Origin: Atherinomorus stipes
Taxonomy: Eukaryota; Chordata; Actinopteri; Atheriniformes; Atherinidae
Assembly (NCBI GenBank): GCA_023101725.1
Contig: JALJCO010000064.1
Location: 62,001 to 126,000, forward strand
Reading direction: 5' to 3'
Length of the DNA: 64,000 bases
The notes below the pieces were generated by a model, which saw only the letters and a program-made list of their open reading frames with translations, was not told the DNA's origin and did no database searches. Both the position numbers and the translations under genes were made by a program. Below, in pieces: positions 1-13,959 of this stretch; within the stretch, counting starts at the first letter, position 1, and each line of letters starts with the position of its first letter.

Positions 1-796
1 TACATGAGGAAGGATTTGTGGCACCTTTATTCTACAACAGGATTCTTGCTGGGAGGTTTTCTCTGAACGCAGTTCAAGAGCAATTAGTACTGCAGTGAGA
101 TCAAGCAGAGACCCCAACTCCATCTCAGGTACGTTTTCTTTTTTTTTTTTTTTTGGTAATGGTTCTAAAGCAAGCATGACAGACTGCACTTTGGGGCTGC
201 CAAACGCTCCACAAACACAGGGACTCCACTCACGACCAGCGAACTTCCTGCCTTCCACTCACCTATCGTTATCCATGAAATCATTTACTCTGACCCATTC
301 CAACTTTTCTGCAAACCAAAACCCTAACAAGGCAAATTGCACATAATTTTGTGTTTCTTTTAGAGTTTTGAACTTAACATTGAGAACAAGAATACATTCC
401 TTACATAAGGTTCCACTGATGTGGGTCTTTTGTCGGCCAGTCTTGACAAAAACACTTCAGAGACGTTGCTTCTGAAAATCATTTTCAGGCTTCACAATTT
501 CAATGTGAAGCTGAAAAGAAAAAAAACACACACAGATGGACGATACAAACCAGACCACGTCTGCTTTCACATTAGGGTTATAATTTACAGTTTCATTTTT
601 TATTTTATATTTTTTTGGAATGGCCTTAATTTTCATGGTTTCTTTCTCTGCAGTATGGATGGCATTTTGGTCCTTAAAAGGTGGTTACAAGCCTTTTAAA
701 TAAGCTGCTATAGCTGATAAAGAAGCTGCCATTTAGCTATAAATGTAAACCATCACAGAGAGCAGAAAAATGGTGAAACTGCAACTCAAATTTTAA
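1..796. other. RSPO2 intron sequence, no gene
   Basis: AT-rich, with a T-run at 137-152 and an A-run near 519. No exon of RSPO2 or other gene is recognised on either strand. Short open frames here show no family resemblance. Confidence 0.5.
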
Positions 797-1278
797 GCTT
801 TAAAGACACACAACGGAACTTTCAGCAGTTTTCTAAGTGACGCGCCCCCTATCGGCGGCTAAACTAGAATCCATCTTGTCCGTACCTGTACTGTAAGCTC
901 ACTCCAGCCAGTAAAAGACAGTCTTATCTTGACTCTTGTTCTGTCCCTTCCTCTGTTTCTTTTCCTCTCTTCCTCCGGTAATGTTTCCTTGCGTTTCTTT
1001 ACCGAATTCGACATGATGCGCATTCAAAACAGCCGCGACGTTGATACCTGGTTTACATCCGGTTGCTAGTGAGTGACGCGGTGCTGCAACCAATAGTTGG
1101 CTGCAACGTCACGGTCGCGTCCCGGATGGGAATCTTACATACTGCTGTTTCTGAGCCCCGGGACGGCTCTGGGCACTGACAGCTTGAAAATGCGCAAAAT
1201 GAATGTTGGTGTGACATCAAAACGAGTCAGAAACACAGATTTTTAAGGTCTAAAAGTTACGTTGTGTGTCTTTAAAGC
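797..1278. mobile_element. Short terminal-inverted-repeat element (TTTAAAG ends)
   Basis: The ends are GCTTTAAAGACACACAACG at 797 and its inverted copy at 1260-1278; the similarity continues into AACTTT. Length is 482 bp and it encodes nothing. The interior is GC-richer than its surroundings, which explains a local CpG-rich patch in the RSPO2 intron. It is a non-autonomous DNA transposon (MITE) of unknown superfamily. Confidence 0.75.
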
Positions 1279-4200
1279 AAGTCACTTATGTTTAACGATG
1301 ACGATAGCAGCTAGTGAAGTCCAGAAATGCAGGAATTAATTGGTATGCTGATTTTACACTTATTTTAATTTGTCACCTGTTTCATCAATTCATTGCTGAA
1401 TGAATAATGGTACCATGAGATAGCAAAGAGATGATTGACAACTGGAGCAGCCTTATTATAACACTAAAGTGAATTCCAAACTCAGCAAATAGAAGACAGG
1501 AGCTCATATTGACACACAACTTTTCCTTTTCTCACAGTTCTGCCATTTCTCCAGAGACCGCTGGTATTTAAATCTAATAAAACAGACTGTGAATGCAACT
1601 ATCCAGCAGGCACACTGTCTATTGTTTAAAAAATAGGCTAATACAGTACAGCTTATGGGACAAAGTTTTGAATCATTAAGTGACATGACAAATAAGTCTT
1701 TCTCTTCGTTCACTACTTCTATATAATTCATAATTGTCATTTGGCAAAGAGGCAGTAATGGAAAACTTCAGGTTTTAGAGCAGCAGCAGGTCGAGCTGAC
1801 TTGTCCTCTCATTTGGAAAGCATCACATTCACCAACAGAACAGAATACGCTTTCCTTGTGGCACTGAGACAAATATTGTTTATTGTCCAACTCACTCGTG
1901 CTTTTTTAAGTGATGGTGTAAGCTTACTGCTCCACTTAGGTGGAAAAAAGAGTCAGGATAGGAGAGAGAAAGGGCAGCTACAGGACAGCACAATGTTGCA
2001 GCAAAACAGCCGCTTTCTGGATCTCTTCAAACCACTGAGCGGTCTGTATAACTGCAACAGCGCTCTGTGTTCACCGGCCGTTCTAAAACTCTCAACAATG
2101 TTCAAGTTGCTCAAAAGCTGCTACATGGAAAATTACATCAAACTGCCTAGTTTGCAGGCCCATGACTTTATTTGTCATTGCACTGGAAGTTTCACTGAGT
2201 TCAAAAAGTTGTAGAGCAAAAGCAGAAGGGTGAAGGAGAAGGGTACACCGGGCTGAAGGCACATTTCTGTTCCAGTTTAGCTGAAATATGCTGGACTAGC
2301 CTTACAACTCTTTCCCAGCTGGAAATAGTCAAAATTTTGGGATCTATGTTTTCTCTCCAGTTTGCGTTAACAAATCAAACTCTGAGCACATGTTTATAAT
2401 TAAGGACAGTTCTGCTGCTTATAATGATTTTGCAGCATGAGACTTGAGCAAACACATTTGCCGTCTGACATATCTCAGCCAAATGGTTCCTGTGACACAT
2501 CTACCGGGCGAGGCAGGAAACACAGCGTTTACTTGAAAGGGTAGTGGTTGATGTTGTTTAGAATGGGTAAAACAGGCAGCTATGGTTTATGAAGGCTACT
2601 GGAAAATGGCAACCGTTTCTGTTGTGCAATAAAACAATAAGTAATTTAATCTGGTGTGACTCAAAAGGTTGAGCCGCAGTCACATGTGGGTGAGAAAACT
2701 CGATTTGACTCATTAGAGGACCGCAGAACATTTGTATGAATTAATGTTATGAAATCAGTTACTGACATTTTAGCTGTTAAATTCATTTTTGTTTGTTTAC
2801 TTTCTAACTTAATGGAATTAAAAAGTCTGCGAGCACTTTTACATCTGAAACAAAAACATTAGGTGCACTAATACTGATTCTGCTGCCTAAAAATTGTCTA
2901 GCAATCTCCTCTACATATTTCTACATTAATTTATAAAATAATTAAACAACTTTTAAAGGTGCTGTCTCCAGTCGTCATGGAAAGCTAAGCTAAAAGCTAG
3001 CTAAGCTAGCTACCTTTCCCAAAAAGTAATCACTGTTTCATTGCTCTCTGTTGACACTAGCATACTCCTTTCATTTCAAACCAAACCTGGACCATTTAGT
3101 AGAACTATGCTTAGTCGCCCTTTTCATCTTGCCCATGTTAGCAAGCAGCTAATAATGATAGCTAATGTGAGGTCATTTCAAGCTTAAATTGTCTTAAGAT
3201 GAAGGTTGTTGGGATCATTTTTTTTCAGGCTTTTCCATTATACAGATGGAAAACACTAATTGCATTTGTTAATATTAGGTTACAGACAAAAATTTTTTTA
3301 TGGGAGATCTAGTCAAGTTTTTACCGTAACCTTAGTCCAGGTAGCTAGCCTAAACTACAGGAACTAAGTGGACTGTAACAGCTAAAATATCTGAGCATTA
3401 CAGACAAACCAATGTGTTTTTGTGCTTTTCTTTTTCATTTTTGTTGGTCAAGTGGAAATTGCCACTAACCTAGTTCCCGAGGGGAGAAACTGCAGGCACT
3501 ATAAAGAAATTGAAAACATTTGGTCTGCTGCTCCGGTCAGATGGAGACATTGACAATATTTTGGAGTTTATCTGGAAAAACATTTAATCTTTTACCTGCC
3601 CGCTTGAACTTAGCATGGCTCCACTCTTTTACAAAGACCCCAGGTTAGTTCACTCTTTTAATAATATCTTTATGATGGATTAGGACTTGAGTCCCATGTT
3701 TTGGGTCAAACTGCACATCTGGATTCCCTGATGTAAAGAAGACCATGTAAGGCCCGTTTGGAAATAAGTAATAAAAGGCTGACCCGGCAAACTCACAGCA
3801 CAAACTGCAGTGTTTTTACACTTTCTGCTATACCAGTGGACACTTATTAAACCCTTGATCCGTAACAGCCAAGTGACTTCTATGGAAAGCTCCATAATCA
3901 TAGAAGGAGGAAAAAACAGGCCTTGATGTGGTGCTCGAGTAACAGCGGATTGAGGTCCCATAAATGTTTTTATAGCTCAGACGAGCTTTGAAAACAACAG
4001 AAAATGTGTTCACAGTTCGTTTCAACATAATTTAAGCTATGAACTGAAGACAATGCAAACCTAGAATCAGGTTAAAATTTTGTCCAAGTGAAGGGAATAC
4101 TTTTTTCTAGAAGAGTTTTTAAAAATTAAAAAAACACAACTGTAATGGGTGCTGCATTTATAAGTCCATTGTATTTTTGGTGGTAAATTTTAGACATTCA

Positions 4201-7200
4201 CTGCAGTTTTCACGTGGTTTAAAAGAAAGAAAAATCTTTGTGAGCTCCAGTAACACCCCAAATGGAATATTTCTCTCCTAATTTTGCCTCTTTGGGATAT
4301 AGCAAAGCTCTGTCAATACATATAGACAAGCCAAAAACCAGAACATGTTTTCTCTTACAAAGAAGAGTTAAACTGGCACTTCCTGCTGAGTGACATCGGT
4401 CATCACTCAGCATCTGCCTGTTATTCTTGTTTGCAATACTCATTTTATGGTTGGTCATCACAGGTGCAAAAGGTCTTTATGGCATTTAAGTGTGGAAGCA
4501 CCACAGGAGCTTATCTATGACTCACAAGGATGGACTTTATCGCTCTCTACAGGCACCAGAAGACGAGCATGTGGTATATGTTTCTTGCCAACTCTTCTTC
4601 TCATCCATCTTAATTCACTTTTTCAGGGAAGAAGCTGTGTTCTTTTGAAAATACCCAGTAATTTCAACCAGTTCAGAGCACTCATACACTATTCCAAGTA
4701 TGCTGCTCTATAAATGCAAGATTTAAGATACATTCATATATATATACATATTATATAAAGAACTTGAATTTCATAGATTAAACTCATAAAAAATGGACAT
4801 TTCTGTTATATTTTTAAGATAAACTGGGATAAATCATAACTTAAATTTGTGCCAAAAAACATTGAACTTCAGCTGCAAACTGTATGGAGAATGATAAATC
4901 ATTTTATAGCTTTTATCCGTGCGAGTCCAGAGGTGATGCACATGACATTTGGAAAGGATTAGTTCAGCTGTCCAAAATAGGTTTCCAAAATTTAACAGGT
5001 TTTTGGACATAATCAATATCAGAAAAACTTCTAATGTAACAAAAATGAATAATACTGCATGCAAATGTTTACTTTATTCGCCTAAATTTTAAACAAAGAA
5101 GATATTCATTTATACGAGCTATGGTTTGAACTTGTCTGGAAGCATGTGCCTTTACTTTTCTACTTTCTTGAGGAGTAACAAATTTACTACTCCAACAAAA
5201 AGTCACGATGCAGATCTAAAGTAACAATAAAAAGAAAGTAAAAAAGAAAAAAAAACAAGTTTTTAGAGCGCACAAAAACAACCCAAAAGAAAATGCAAAC
5301 TACATGTGAAGTACAAGCAGCACAGAGGAAGGAATGAGCCCTAAAAGAAAGAGAACCATGCAGAATGTGAATTTTCAATATTTACACTCCCTCAAATTCA
5401 CTCAAGCTGTGGGAGAAATGTGTTTTGCCCTCTGAAGGGAGGGAAGAAATAGCTAAGAGGAAAAAGGTGGGTGGAGGAAAAGGTGGAGTGGCTCCTATTA
5501 GCCCACATGTTGGTAATTTATCACACATAAACCTCACACCTAATTTTCACACCTGCAGCTCAGTGTGCAGCGAGCCTAGTAATTCACTCACTCAAACACT
5601 CGTGCACTTCCACACACGTGCACCCCGAGGAGGGACTCCCCGGGTTTTTTCCTCGGAGCAGGAGGCGACTCGCAGTGTCACGGGCGAGGATCAGTGGAGT
5701 CGGCGGGCGTGCTTGGCATTTTTGCACCCCATGAAGCAATGCTCCATTTTTCCCACCCTAACCAGTGTTTCACTCTCCCCTCCCCATTTGTCATCACCTT
5801 GACTAAACTCATCTCCACTTCCAGCTCACACATATGAAAAACAAAAGAGCTGGATGTGGATTTTTCACACTTGCCAGGAAAAGCAAAATATCTGGAGATC
5901 CACATGAAAGATAATCATTTTGGAGTTTCTCTTTTTCTGAGGTGTGAATACAAACTTTGGAAAATGTATATATGAAACATTGTTTTGATACTCCCAAACA
6001 CTGATGGTCTAAGCAACGAAATAAAAGTGATTTCTTACTTGAGAAAACCGAAAAATATCATTAAATCATCATTAAATTATGTTCTGTCAAAAAAATGGAG
6101 GTTGGCACAAACAAAAAGTGCCATTAAGAATAAAAAAATGCAGAGAATTTATTGTCAAAGACAAATAAAACTGTTGCTGTTGTGAATGATAATAAATCAG
6201 CTTACGAGCAAGTATTATCACGCTTGAAATATCTCAGTGATTTCATTTACTTACTCCATACCAGTGATTATAGTAAATAAATATTCTGATAAGACTTTGC
6301 AGATAAGAGACCCTTCACTTTGTGTCATTGATTATTTTATATTAAAAAAACACATATATTGCATACAAAACCCTTTTTCAAATCATCACAGTTTATACAA
6401 TCTTAAATCTCCACTCCAAAACAATTAAAAATAAACTTTATCAATCTTGCCATTTTTCCTGGTTATGTCTTTTGCTCAGTTTTCACCTGAGTTGGCTGAA
6501 ATTTGTACCAAACATCAAAAAACATGCTGAAAACATATTGAAATTTAAGCATATTCACTAGAAAGTTTTTAATGTGTCAAATTGATAACGTGTGATATTC
6601 TACACAAGAATGAAACTAACGAAATAGTTTTCATCTTATCCTAAAACCAAGCAGCCTTCTGTAGTCAGACTTTCAAAAGAGCTCCTTTACCATTTAATCT
6701 AAATAACAGCAAAATAAATAAGATTAATTATAAAGTTTTGACTTTGTTTTTATATTTATTTATTTGTTCATAGTGAAACTAATAATGTTAGAAGGAATAA
6801 TGTGTAGCTTACCAAATAGGTTTTTTTTGTTTGTTTGTTTGTTTTTGTCTTTAAAAGACTCTACATAAAAAGGAAAAATGTATGGAACTTCTCAAGTAAT
6901 AATCATGATTTCTTATATTTGAAAAATTCTTTTATTTCCTTGGTGTTAGGAACATGTAGCCTTTTGCTATATATCAACTCAAACAATCATCTAATACATT
7001 TTCTCAATTTTTCTGGTTAAATCAGAGCAGAGTATGGTGTAATCATGTGTAATGAATTTCACATGGTCTCATGGTAATCATTTGTACTTTTTCCATGTCT
7101 ATTAAATAGAACTAATTGTCCTCACGATAGGAGTTTACTCAATTATCTTCAGTTAGTACAGTCAGACAATATATGAAACCTGAAGGTTCTTTCAAACTCT

Positions 7201-10200
7201 CATCTCTTGATCATTTTTTAAGTTGAATTTTTCATTTATTTACTTTTTTACAAGTTCTTATACAGTGATTTAATTTTTTTTTTTTTTTTGGTTGAAACCA
7301 AAAGACTGTCTCCAAAAGAAGTAAATTGTTCAAAGAAGATAAAAAAAATATCAACAGTGGCACAACAACGGTTGACACAACAGGAGATGGTTAACTGCCA
7401 TGGATACATTAAAAAATGTGCTTTCAGCATCAAAAGAATTAACAAAAGAGTTTTATAATTGAGGAATAAGTTCAGGGAACATTATTGTTTCTACAACAGA
7501 CTTTCTGTAAATAGTCTATAAAATAGATCTGCTTGTTAAACATATCAGAAATATGAGTTATTCCGTCATAATATGAACATTTGTTGCAAAGTTTTGCCTC
7601 ATTCACTTCAGAGCTTATGAGGTGTTGTATTAAAAACTGGTTAAAATACATACGTGTTACAGATTGGTCCAATGTCTACTTAAATAAAGCATGCATGACT
7701 TAATATTCGTGATTTATTGATGGAATTAAACATCCTTTAACTGCTCTGATCAAACTGAAGTGTCAAGCAGCCAACAGGAACAAAAGAGCACCACCCAAGC
7801 AAACAAATTATCAGAAGGAAATAAAAAGAAGCATGTGGACATTTAGAACGAAGACAAAACAAAAAAGAAAAGGAAGAACAAAAATGTGATACTTTTGTTT
7901 GAGAAGAAGTCATTATTCTGACTCATCTAATATCTGTCTCAATGAGAGCATTTGCTTCAAAGTTCTGCCTCATTAACCTTTTAACAAAATACAACCCCCT
8001 TTTCCTACTGACCCACTGAGACCAAAAGGGAAATTTGAGGTGATCATCAGGGTCAAAAGTGGAGCGCACCACAGGGGACAGGTGGCAAACACCTCTCACT
8101 TTCAGTTCTGGTGCTTGACACAAAAAAACTCCCAAACATCAAAGCTTTTTTTCTACCCCTCATTACAGGACTCAATATTAGGTCATTCGCAAGAAAATAA
8201 AACATCTTTGCTTGTTTAAATGCCAACCTTATGCCTGTTTCTCATTAGAGAAATGTCAACATTGTTTGATCGTTTGATTTTTCAGACTGCCAAAAAGCCA
8301 TTTCTTAATGTGTCCATGTCTTGTTTAATACCTTAATTGCAGGTGCACACTCAAACAAAACAAATGCATTCAAACAATGCAGGTCTATCCAAGATATTGT
8401 GCATCAAAGTGAAGTACATCTTATTTAGATGTATGCAGCTGCATCCGGCAGGTGCTCAGGTTGCATCTGGCATTACGCTTTCACACCACAGAGCTGCACG
8501 TGGACGACTGACATAGCCTGGGCTTCTACGTGTCTGCTCAAAAACATTGTCCTTAACCTGATAAGTATGTTCCTCTTCTACACTGTCTTTTGAGAAAAAC
8601 TTGGCAAAATGTATTCTTGAAACATGGATGAGCGTATTTTCTTGGCTTACATGTGGAACAAGTTGGCAAAAGCAGAGGAACTACTTTTCCTGTAATCAGG
8701 AACCGTGACATAAAGTATAAATATAAAAGATGTTTCCAATGTCCTTATTGGACTCCAAGAATGTCCAGAATATCTTTATCAATTCCTTCATTTGCAGCAT
8801 TTGACTCCATTACCAAACCTCAGTCGGGACTTCTGCTTTTGTGTTTAGGTTTTTGCTTATTGGACTGTTACCGCCGTGCCTGCACTGATCAAATCAAATC
8901 GTCTGAGCAGATTGATAAGCAGCCCACTGAGTCAGAGAGACTCTGGTCAGCTTGATAGCATCTATCCACTGTGCTTGGGGTAGAGCCATTGATTTGTTTC
9001 ATGGCTCCTGGCAACTTGGGTGGGCTGGCAAAAGTGACTCTCTGATGATAGTGTGAGATGTTACAGCAAAACTTGCAAAAACCAAGAAGTTGCATCCAAA
9101 AATCCCTGGGTGGCATGAGGTCACCAAGAGTATCATTACAATGGAGGCGATAGACTTCGCTGAATGGAGCCATACCTGTCTTGTACCTACATGTCACAGT
9201 ATATGCTGCTACAAATGAGCGGCAAATCAGGTTGCCATGTCTTGGCTGCTATTACAGTAATGCTTCAAGGTGTTGGATGTACCAATAACTCAACAACAGG
9301 AGTTGTCTCTTCTTGTCTTGTTAGAATAAAGAAAAAAAAAAAAACAATCTGGCATCATCATCAAAAAAAAATTAAAATAGCCTTCAGTCTCTGAAGTTCT
9401 CAGTGTTTGTATAATATGCTGCTTTGGCTGCTAATAACAATATGTGCATTCATAGTCATTGCTGATGCTAACCAGCCCCATACTGTCAGTTACACTTCAC
9501 TAGTGTTCATTACAGCACCAAGGCGGTGCCATCTCTAAAGCCATTAGCCAGTAAACATGTAAACTACATGTGACCCCAGTCTACAGATACCTATTAGTTA
9601 TGAATCTTGCTGGTGACAGCTGTTTACACAGCTAAGGCTGCCGCTCCTGAGAGCTGGCCCCAGTCCAAATAAAATAATATCCAGTTAAGGAGAAGTCCGC
9701 CAAGTTGTAACACAAGTGTGCAACCAGAGGAGAAAATAGAGCGGAGGAATCTGAGAAATGTTAATGGAGCTCTTTGTCTTTATACTTTTCATCCTTGCAT
9801 TTGTCTTTGCCACGGTCTTGTTTTATTGTCTTTAACAAGATTAGTGAGGAGTGCTAATGGAGAAGAAGTTGACGGCAGTCACCACAACTGATGTTGCAAA
9901 GTGTAATGGAAAAATTGTCTGCTCTCAAATCATAGCAGAGATGCACATTTGATCCACAATTTAATCTCTTTTTTTCTCTCAAATGTGTGTGAGGATGTCC
10001 AAAGTGTTTTGGTTGTACAAGTTTTTTTTTTTTTTCCTAAAAAGGCCAACATACATTCCCTTTTGTCTGTGCAATAAATTAAAACATGCAAAGTGGCTAA
10101 ATTTATTCTTTGCTCCAGTTCTCCTCTGGCTGTCATGAAATTCTAACATTGTAGTTTTTGTGAAACCTTCCTGACAAACAGGTAAGAGGCACAAATTTCA

Positions 10201-10310
10201 GCTATTCATTCGTTTGGAAGCAGGTAATTTCATCATCACTTTTGTGACTTGAAGGATTTTTTTAAACACCGTGCACACTTTACACCCATCTTAATTATAC
10301 CAAGGTAATA
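1279..10310. other. RSPO2 intron sequence, no gene seen
   Basis: Mostly AT-rich, unique-looking sequence with simple-sequence patches: TA-rich at 4735-4756, T-runs at 6823-6845, 7271-7290 and 10022-10035, A-runs at 9330-9345. A more GC-rich stretch at 5625-5720 has CCGAGG/CCTCGG inverted pairs. No RSPO2 exon 3 (the cysteine-rich furin-like exon) was found. Conserved enhancers could be hidden here; a single sequence cannot show that. Confidence 0.45.
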
Positions 10311-10836
10311 TGGACATTTTTGTCACGATTAAACCGTTTTCGAGTCTAGAAAAGGGATTAGATCCATATTTTAAGCACGATGTGACTATGCCAAAAATTC
10401 AGAACAGTTGTCAGAATGGAACCGTTGGAAGAGGTCGGCTGCAGGATTGCAAAGTCCAGAACAGTTAGATGCAAAGGATGGGGTAAGGTGGGGTGGAGGG
10501 TGGGGAGAGGACTGGAGTTATGTGGGCTGCAAGACTTGTTGGACCCCTGCAGCGAGAATCCAGATTATTCAAGTCTAGTTTGTGTAAAGGCACGGTCTCA
10601 TGGGTTTCCTCAAATGAACTAACTTGAACGATCTGTGATTCTCAAAGCAGGGGTCCGACAACTCCCCCCCTGCGTGTCAAGCGTTCTGGACTTAACCATT
10701 GTGCAGATGTCCTCTTCCAACCGTTCCGTTCTGATAGCTGTTCCGGACTTTTGGCACAGTCGCATGGCGCAAAAAATACATATCTTATCCCTTTCCTGGA
10801 CTTGAGAGTGTTTTAATCGTGACAAAAAAGTGTCCA
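10311..10836. repeat. Large imperfect palindrome (foldback element)
   Basis: The left half (10311-10580) pairs with the right half (10620-10836). Matching blocks include TTTTGTCACGATTAAA, CAGAA(T/C)GGAAC(C/G)GTTGGAAGAGG, AAGTCCAGAAC and GGACCCCTGC. Outer arms look about 75% alike. A second inverted pair, GGTCTCATGGGTTT (about 10594-10607) and AAACCCATGAGACC (about 10855-10868), overlaps the right half. It is probably an old foldback DNA transposon. It is non-coding; the open frames inside are products of the palindrome. Confidence 0.7.
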
Positions 10837-11468
10837 TGTGACCCTACCCTTAGAAAACCCATGAGACCATGCCCTTAAACCAGTGAAGGTCATGCTTTGG
10901 TCCACCTCAGGATTCCCACCCAAGCTACTTTACTATCACATTTATAGGCTTTCCAAAACCGCTTTTTAATGTTCATTCTTTATTAAAAGCAAATATCTGG
11001 GACTGAATAAAACTAACTTTGGGCTTGCCCTGAAAACCAACTCCTTAGCTCATCCACTGAGGAATGTCAAAGCAATCACACCTGATAACCACAACTGCTG
11101 ATATGACCATCAAGATACGGTCCAACATTTCCAAACCTCCTGCACCATAAGCTGCTCAGCTGGGCTCTGATCAAAGTGTCAACTGAAAACATCATCTTAA
11201 AAGACCTATTGTACCACATATGAACCCAACGTGCACTTCCCATCAGCTCTATGTTGTTGCATACAGTTCATAGCTCTACTGATTTAGTGTTTTGCTAAGC
11301 TAACAGCAAGAATGTATCCCAAAAATCACCACGAAATCATTTAAACCTACACAGCATCAACTATGCACACCCCAATTTTAGCAAAGTTTATGTAAGCATA
11401 CCAGAACGTTAGCATTAGCAGCTAATATGCCAATGTTTTATCTGAAGTAGGTGAAAACCAGATCACTG

Positions 11469-11957
11469 TTTAAAGGGACTAGAGGCAAGATTAATAAATG
11501 AAACTTGCGACTGCCATGACTGGTGCTTCAGGTAACTGCAGCCACGAGCCAAGCCGTCATGGGAGTGTGCACAAACTGAAGCTATAATGTTGTTTACTAT
11601 GCTTTTCTTTATAGTTACACTTTTTAGTGTCTTTCAGTTGATCTGGATTATTTGCTGACGGCAGAATAATCCATAACTATTGCTTACAGTGTTTGAATTT
11701 ACCGCGACCGTCTTCTTCCTGGAACAAAACTGTCGGAGATGCGGATGCAGCGTCATTTGACGTCACATCCACAGGGCAGCGCAGGAAATTCGGCCACTGA
11801 ATTGCAGCTTTTTATGCAGCACACAGCCTTTTCAAGGCAACAGAGACATGGGTGGGCTCGTTCTTTTTGGTTTTTAAAGCTTCATCACCCATAAGTATTA
11901 AAAAAACAGGACATGCTTGTTTATTCTCTCGTAATTCCTGCCTCTAGTCCCTTTAAA
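11469..11957. mobile_element. MITE A (TTTAAAGGGACTAGAGGCA ends)
   Basis: Inverted ends TTTAAAGGGACTAGAGGCA at 11469 and TGCCTCTAGTCCCTTTAAA ending at 11957. Length is 489 bp, with no coding capacity. It abuts MITE B; both share the TTTAAA at 11952-11957. Confidence 0.8.
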
Positions 11958-12535
11958 GGTGTTATGGATATTTCTTTCAACAATTTTTGCAATATTCAAT
12001 AAAATTGGGTTCACTGCCCCATACACTATGCTTAATTGAAAACTTTAAATATGTAAACATTATTATACATCAGCTGTAAAAGTAATGGGGCTGAAAAAAA
12101 CATCCACCAATTATCTCTGCATTCCTTACATTTTTCATTTGTCTATTGGCCTGTCAATCACTTTTACTACCATAGTAAGAGTGATTGATGATCAATTCAA
12201 CAGGTAATAGGCGAGACTGATCAATGAGAGTGATTGATTGACGAGAGTAATACTATGTGCTGAAAGCGTCGTTTCATCTGATGCTTACAGTAGGTCGCTA
12301 ACAATCATTCTGCTTGCAGTTAGCAACGTTCAGTCAACATCATCTGTTTAACTTGCGTTTGTGACATGATGGAGAATCTGTACCTGCTCTCTGCTAAACA
12401 GCGGAGTGGCTCGTGCACGTTGTTCTGTGGCCGGGGGAGGGAGCTGTGAATCTACTGGTTCCGCATGCACTTTATTCAAAAACTCACAGTCTCTGCTTTC
12501 TGAATGCCGAAAACATCGTCTATAGCACCTTTAAA
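11952..12535. mobile_element. MITE B (TTTAAAGGTG-TATAGA ends)
   Basis: Left end TTTAAAGGTGTTATGGA; right end TCTATAGCACCTTTAAA at about 12519-12535. Length is 584 bp. The interior carries GATTGAT-type internal repeats at 12180-12245. The AAAGGTGCTATAGA end motif is widespread in fish genomes by general knowledge. It shares its left TTTAAA with MITE A. Confidence 0.75.
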
Positions 12536-13959
12536 AGAGATCAAGGGTTCATCTTTTTAAATTACTAATCCTGTTGACTATCTGCTCTTTGTGTTCATAA
12601 GCAACTGAGTGCCATCAAGTTTCCCGAAATGACCTTTATAAGGGTCTTTAGAGACTGTTGTGCTTTCCCCAAATGGCAAAAAATGTAAATGTTACTCGAT
12701 AAATGTAAATAACAGAAAGTTAGCAACCTGAGATGCTCAGTGACAGCTTGAGACACAATAAGACCTTTGACTTGTTAGCTGTGGGTGTAAAAGTAATGAT
12801 CAAAAGAGTCACACAAGCACTAGTAGAATAATTCAGTGTGAGAAAAATAAAACAAAAATGTGGGGAATGTATACAATTCCTGAACATCTGTGCTCAGACA
12901 AAGCTAATATCCTTAGAGTTTGATCATAGGGATGCTAGCCAGAAAGCTAGAAGCTGTTTAAAGACAAACAGAGGTGATCTGATATCTCAGAAGTGACCAC
13001 ACAGCTCAAGATGAGCGACATGTACTGGGGTGTGGGAATGAAATATTGACAGGAGAAGAATTTCTTCTTGTGCCTTGAGGCTAAATGCTAAATACTAAAA
13101 CTTCCATTACAGGATTGATCTATAATCTTTTTGTCTCAGTCTGATAACAGACAGATGCATGTCTCATCCAATCACTCCACTGCTGCTCTATGCATCCTCT
13201 GTTCCAATCACTTGCTTCCTCTTGGCTTTGACCACAGAAATCTACATATGTTGCCCTCACTGTGTTTCCCCCTCTTCACTCTCCACCATCTCCTCCCTTC
13301 ACAGAGGGAGTCAGAGGGACAATGAGCTAAGCATCAAGGCCCAGTAATGACTCCCAGCCTTGTTGATGATTAAAAACACACCGGGTGCTTCTGCACTCCG
13401 CAGGCAGCCATGAGGCCTTTCCCTCCTCATACCACAATGCCTGAGAGCACAAGCAAGCTTCAACATAACTCTACGGCTAAGTAAACCAAACCAGAAAGAA
13501 AATATCCAGTAAGCCTTACATACCAGTGATGAAAAAGACAGTACACCAACTTTCAGTTTCAAGGTCTTCTATATCAGGATATAATAAATATTATCTTGTC
13601 TTAACTAGGTCTTATAGTTTGGTAAATACACCTTATTTGAACATAACCTGCCATTCAAAAAAACTGAGTTATTATTCATTCAGCAACAACTAAGCCAAAG
13701 TACCAAAGTAATGTGTAAAATGCTGAGTTTGCTGAGTTAGATGATAAGTAGCAACTGGTCTGTTGGAGCCTTCAGATGCATATCAACACCATGCCAATGC
13801 CATGGAGGAAAGACATCAACAATGACCTTGCTGCTGCACATCAATGTGGAAGGAGTTCAAAGAAAATTTTCACAAGACATCTGGGACAATTCAGAGAAAA
13901 TCAAACAGAAGATGCATGTCCATAATGCACAACTCCATATTTGGTCAAAACAAATATAA
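12536..13959. other. RSPO2 intron sequence, no gene seen
   Basis: Mixed-composition sequence with short chance open frames only. The stretch 13741-13959 may belong to the transposon remnant that follows but is not recognisable by itself. Confidence 0.4.

Noticed and set aside
797..1278. CpG-rich patch as a possible promoter or CpG island
   Set aside because: The GC-rich part lies exactly between the inverted ends of a MITE, so the composition belongs to the transposon.
1801..2214. 137-residue open frame on the plus strand
   Set aside because: No recognisable domain, no splice context, and no similarity that I can recall; probably chance in intron DNA.
10416..10837. Pair of opposed open frames (10416-10622 plus, 10619-10837 minus)
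   Set aside because: They are mirror products of the palindrome at 10311-10836, not genes.
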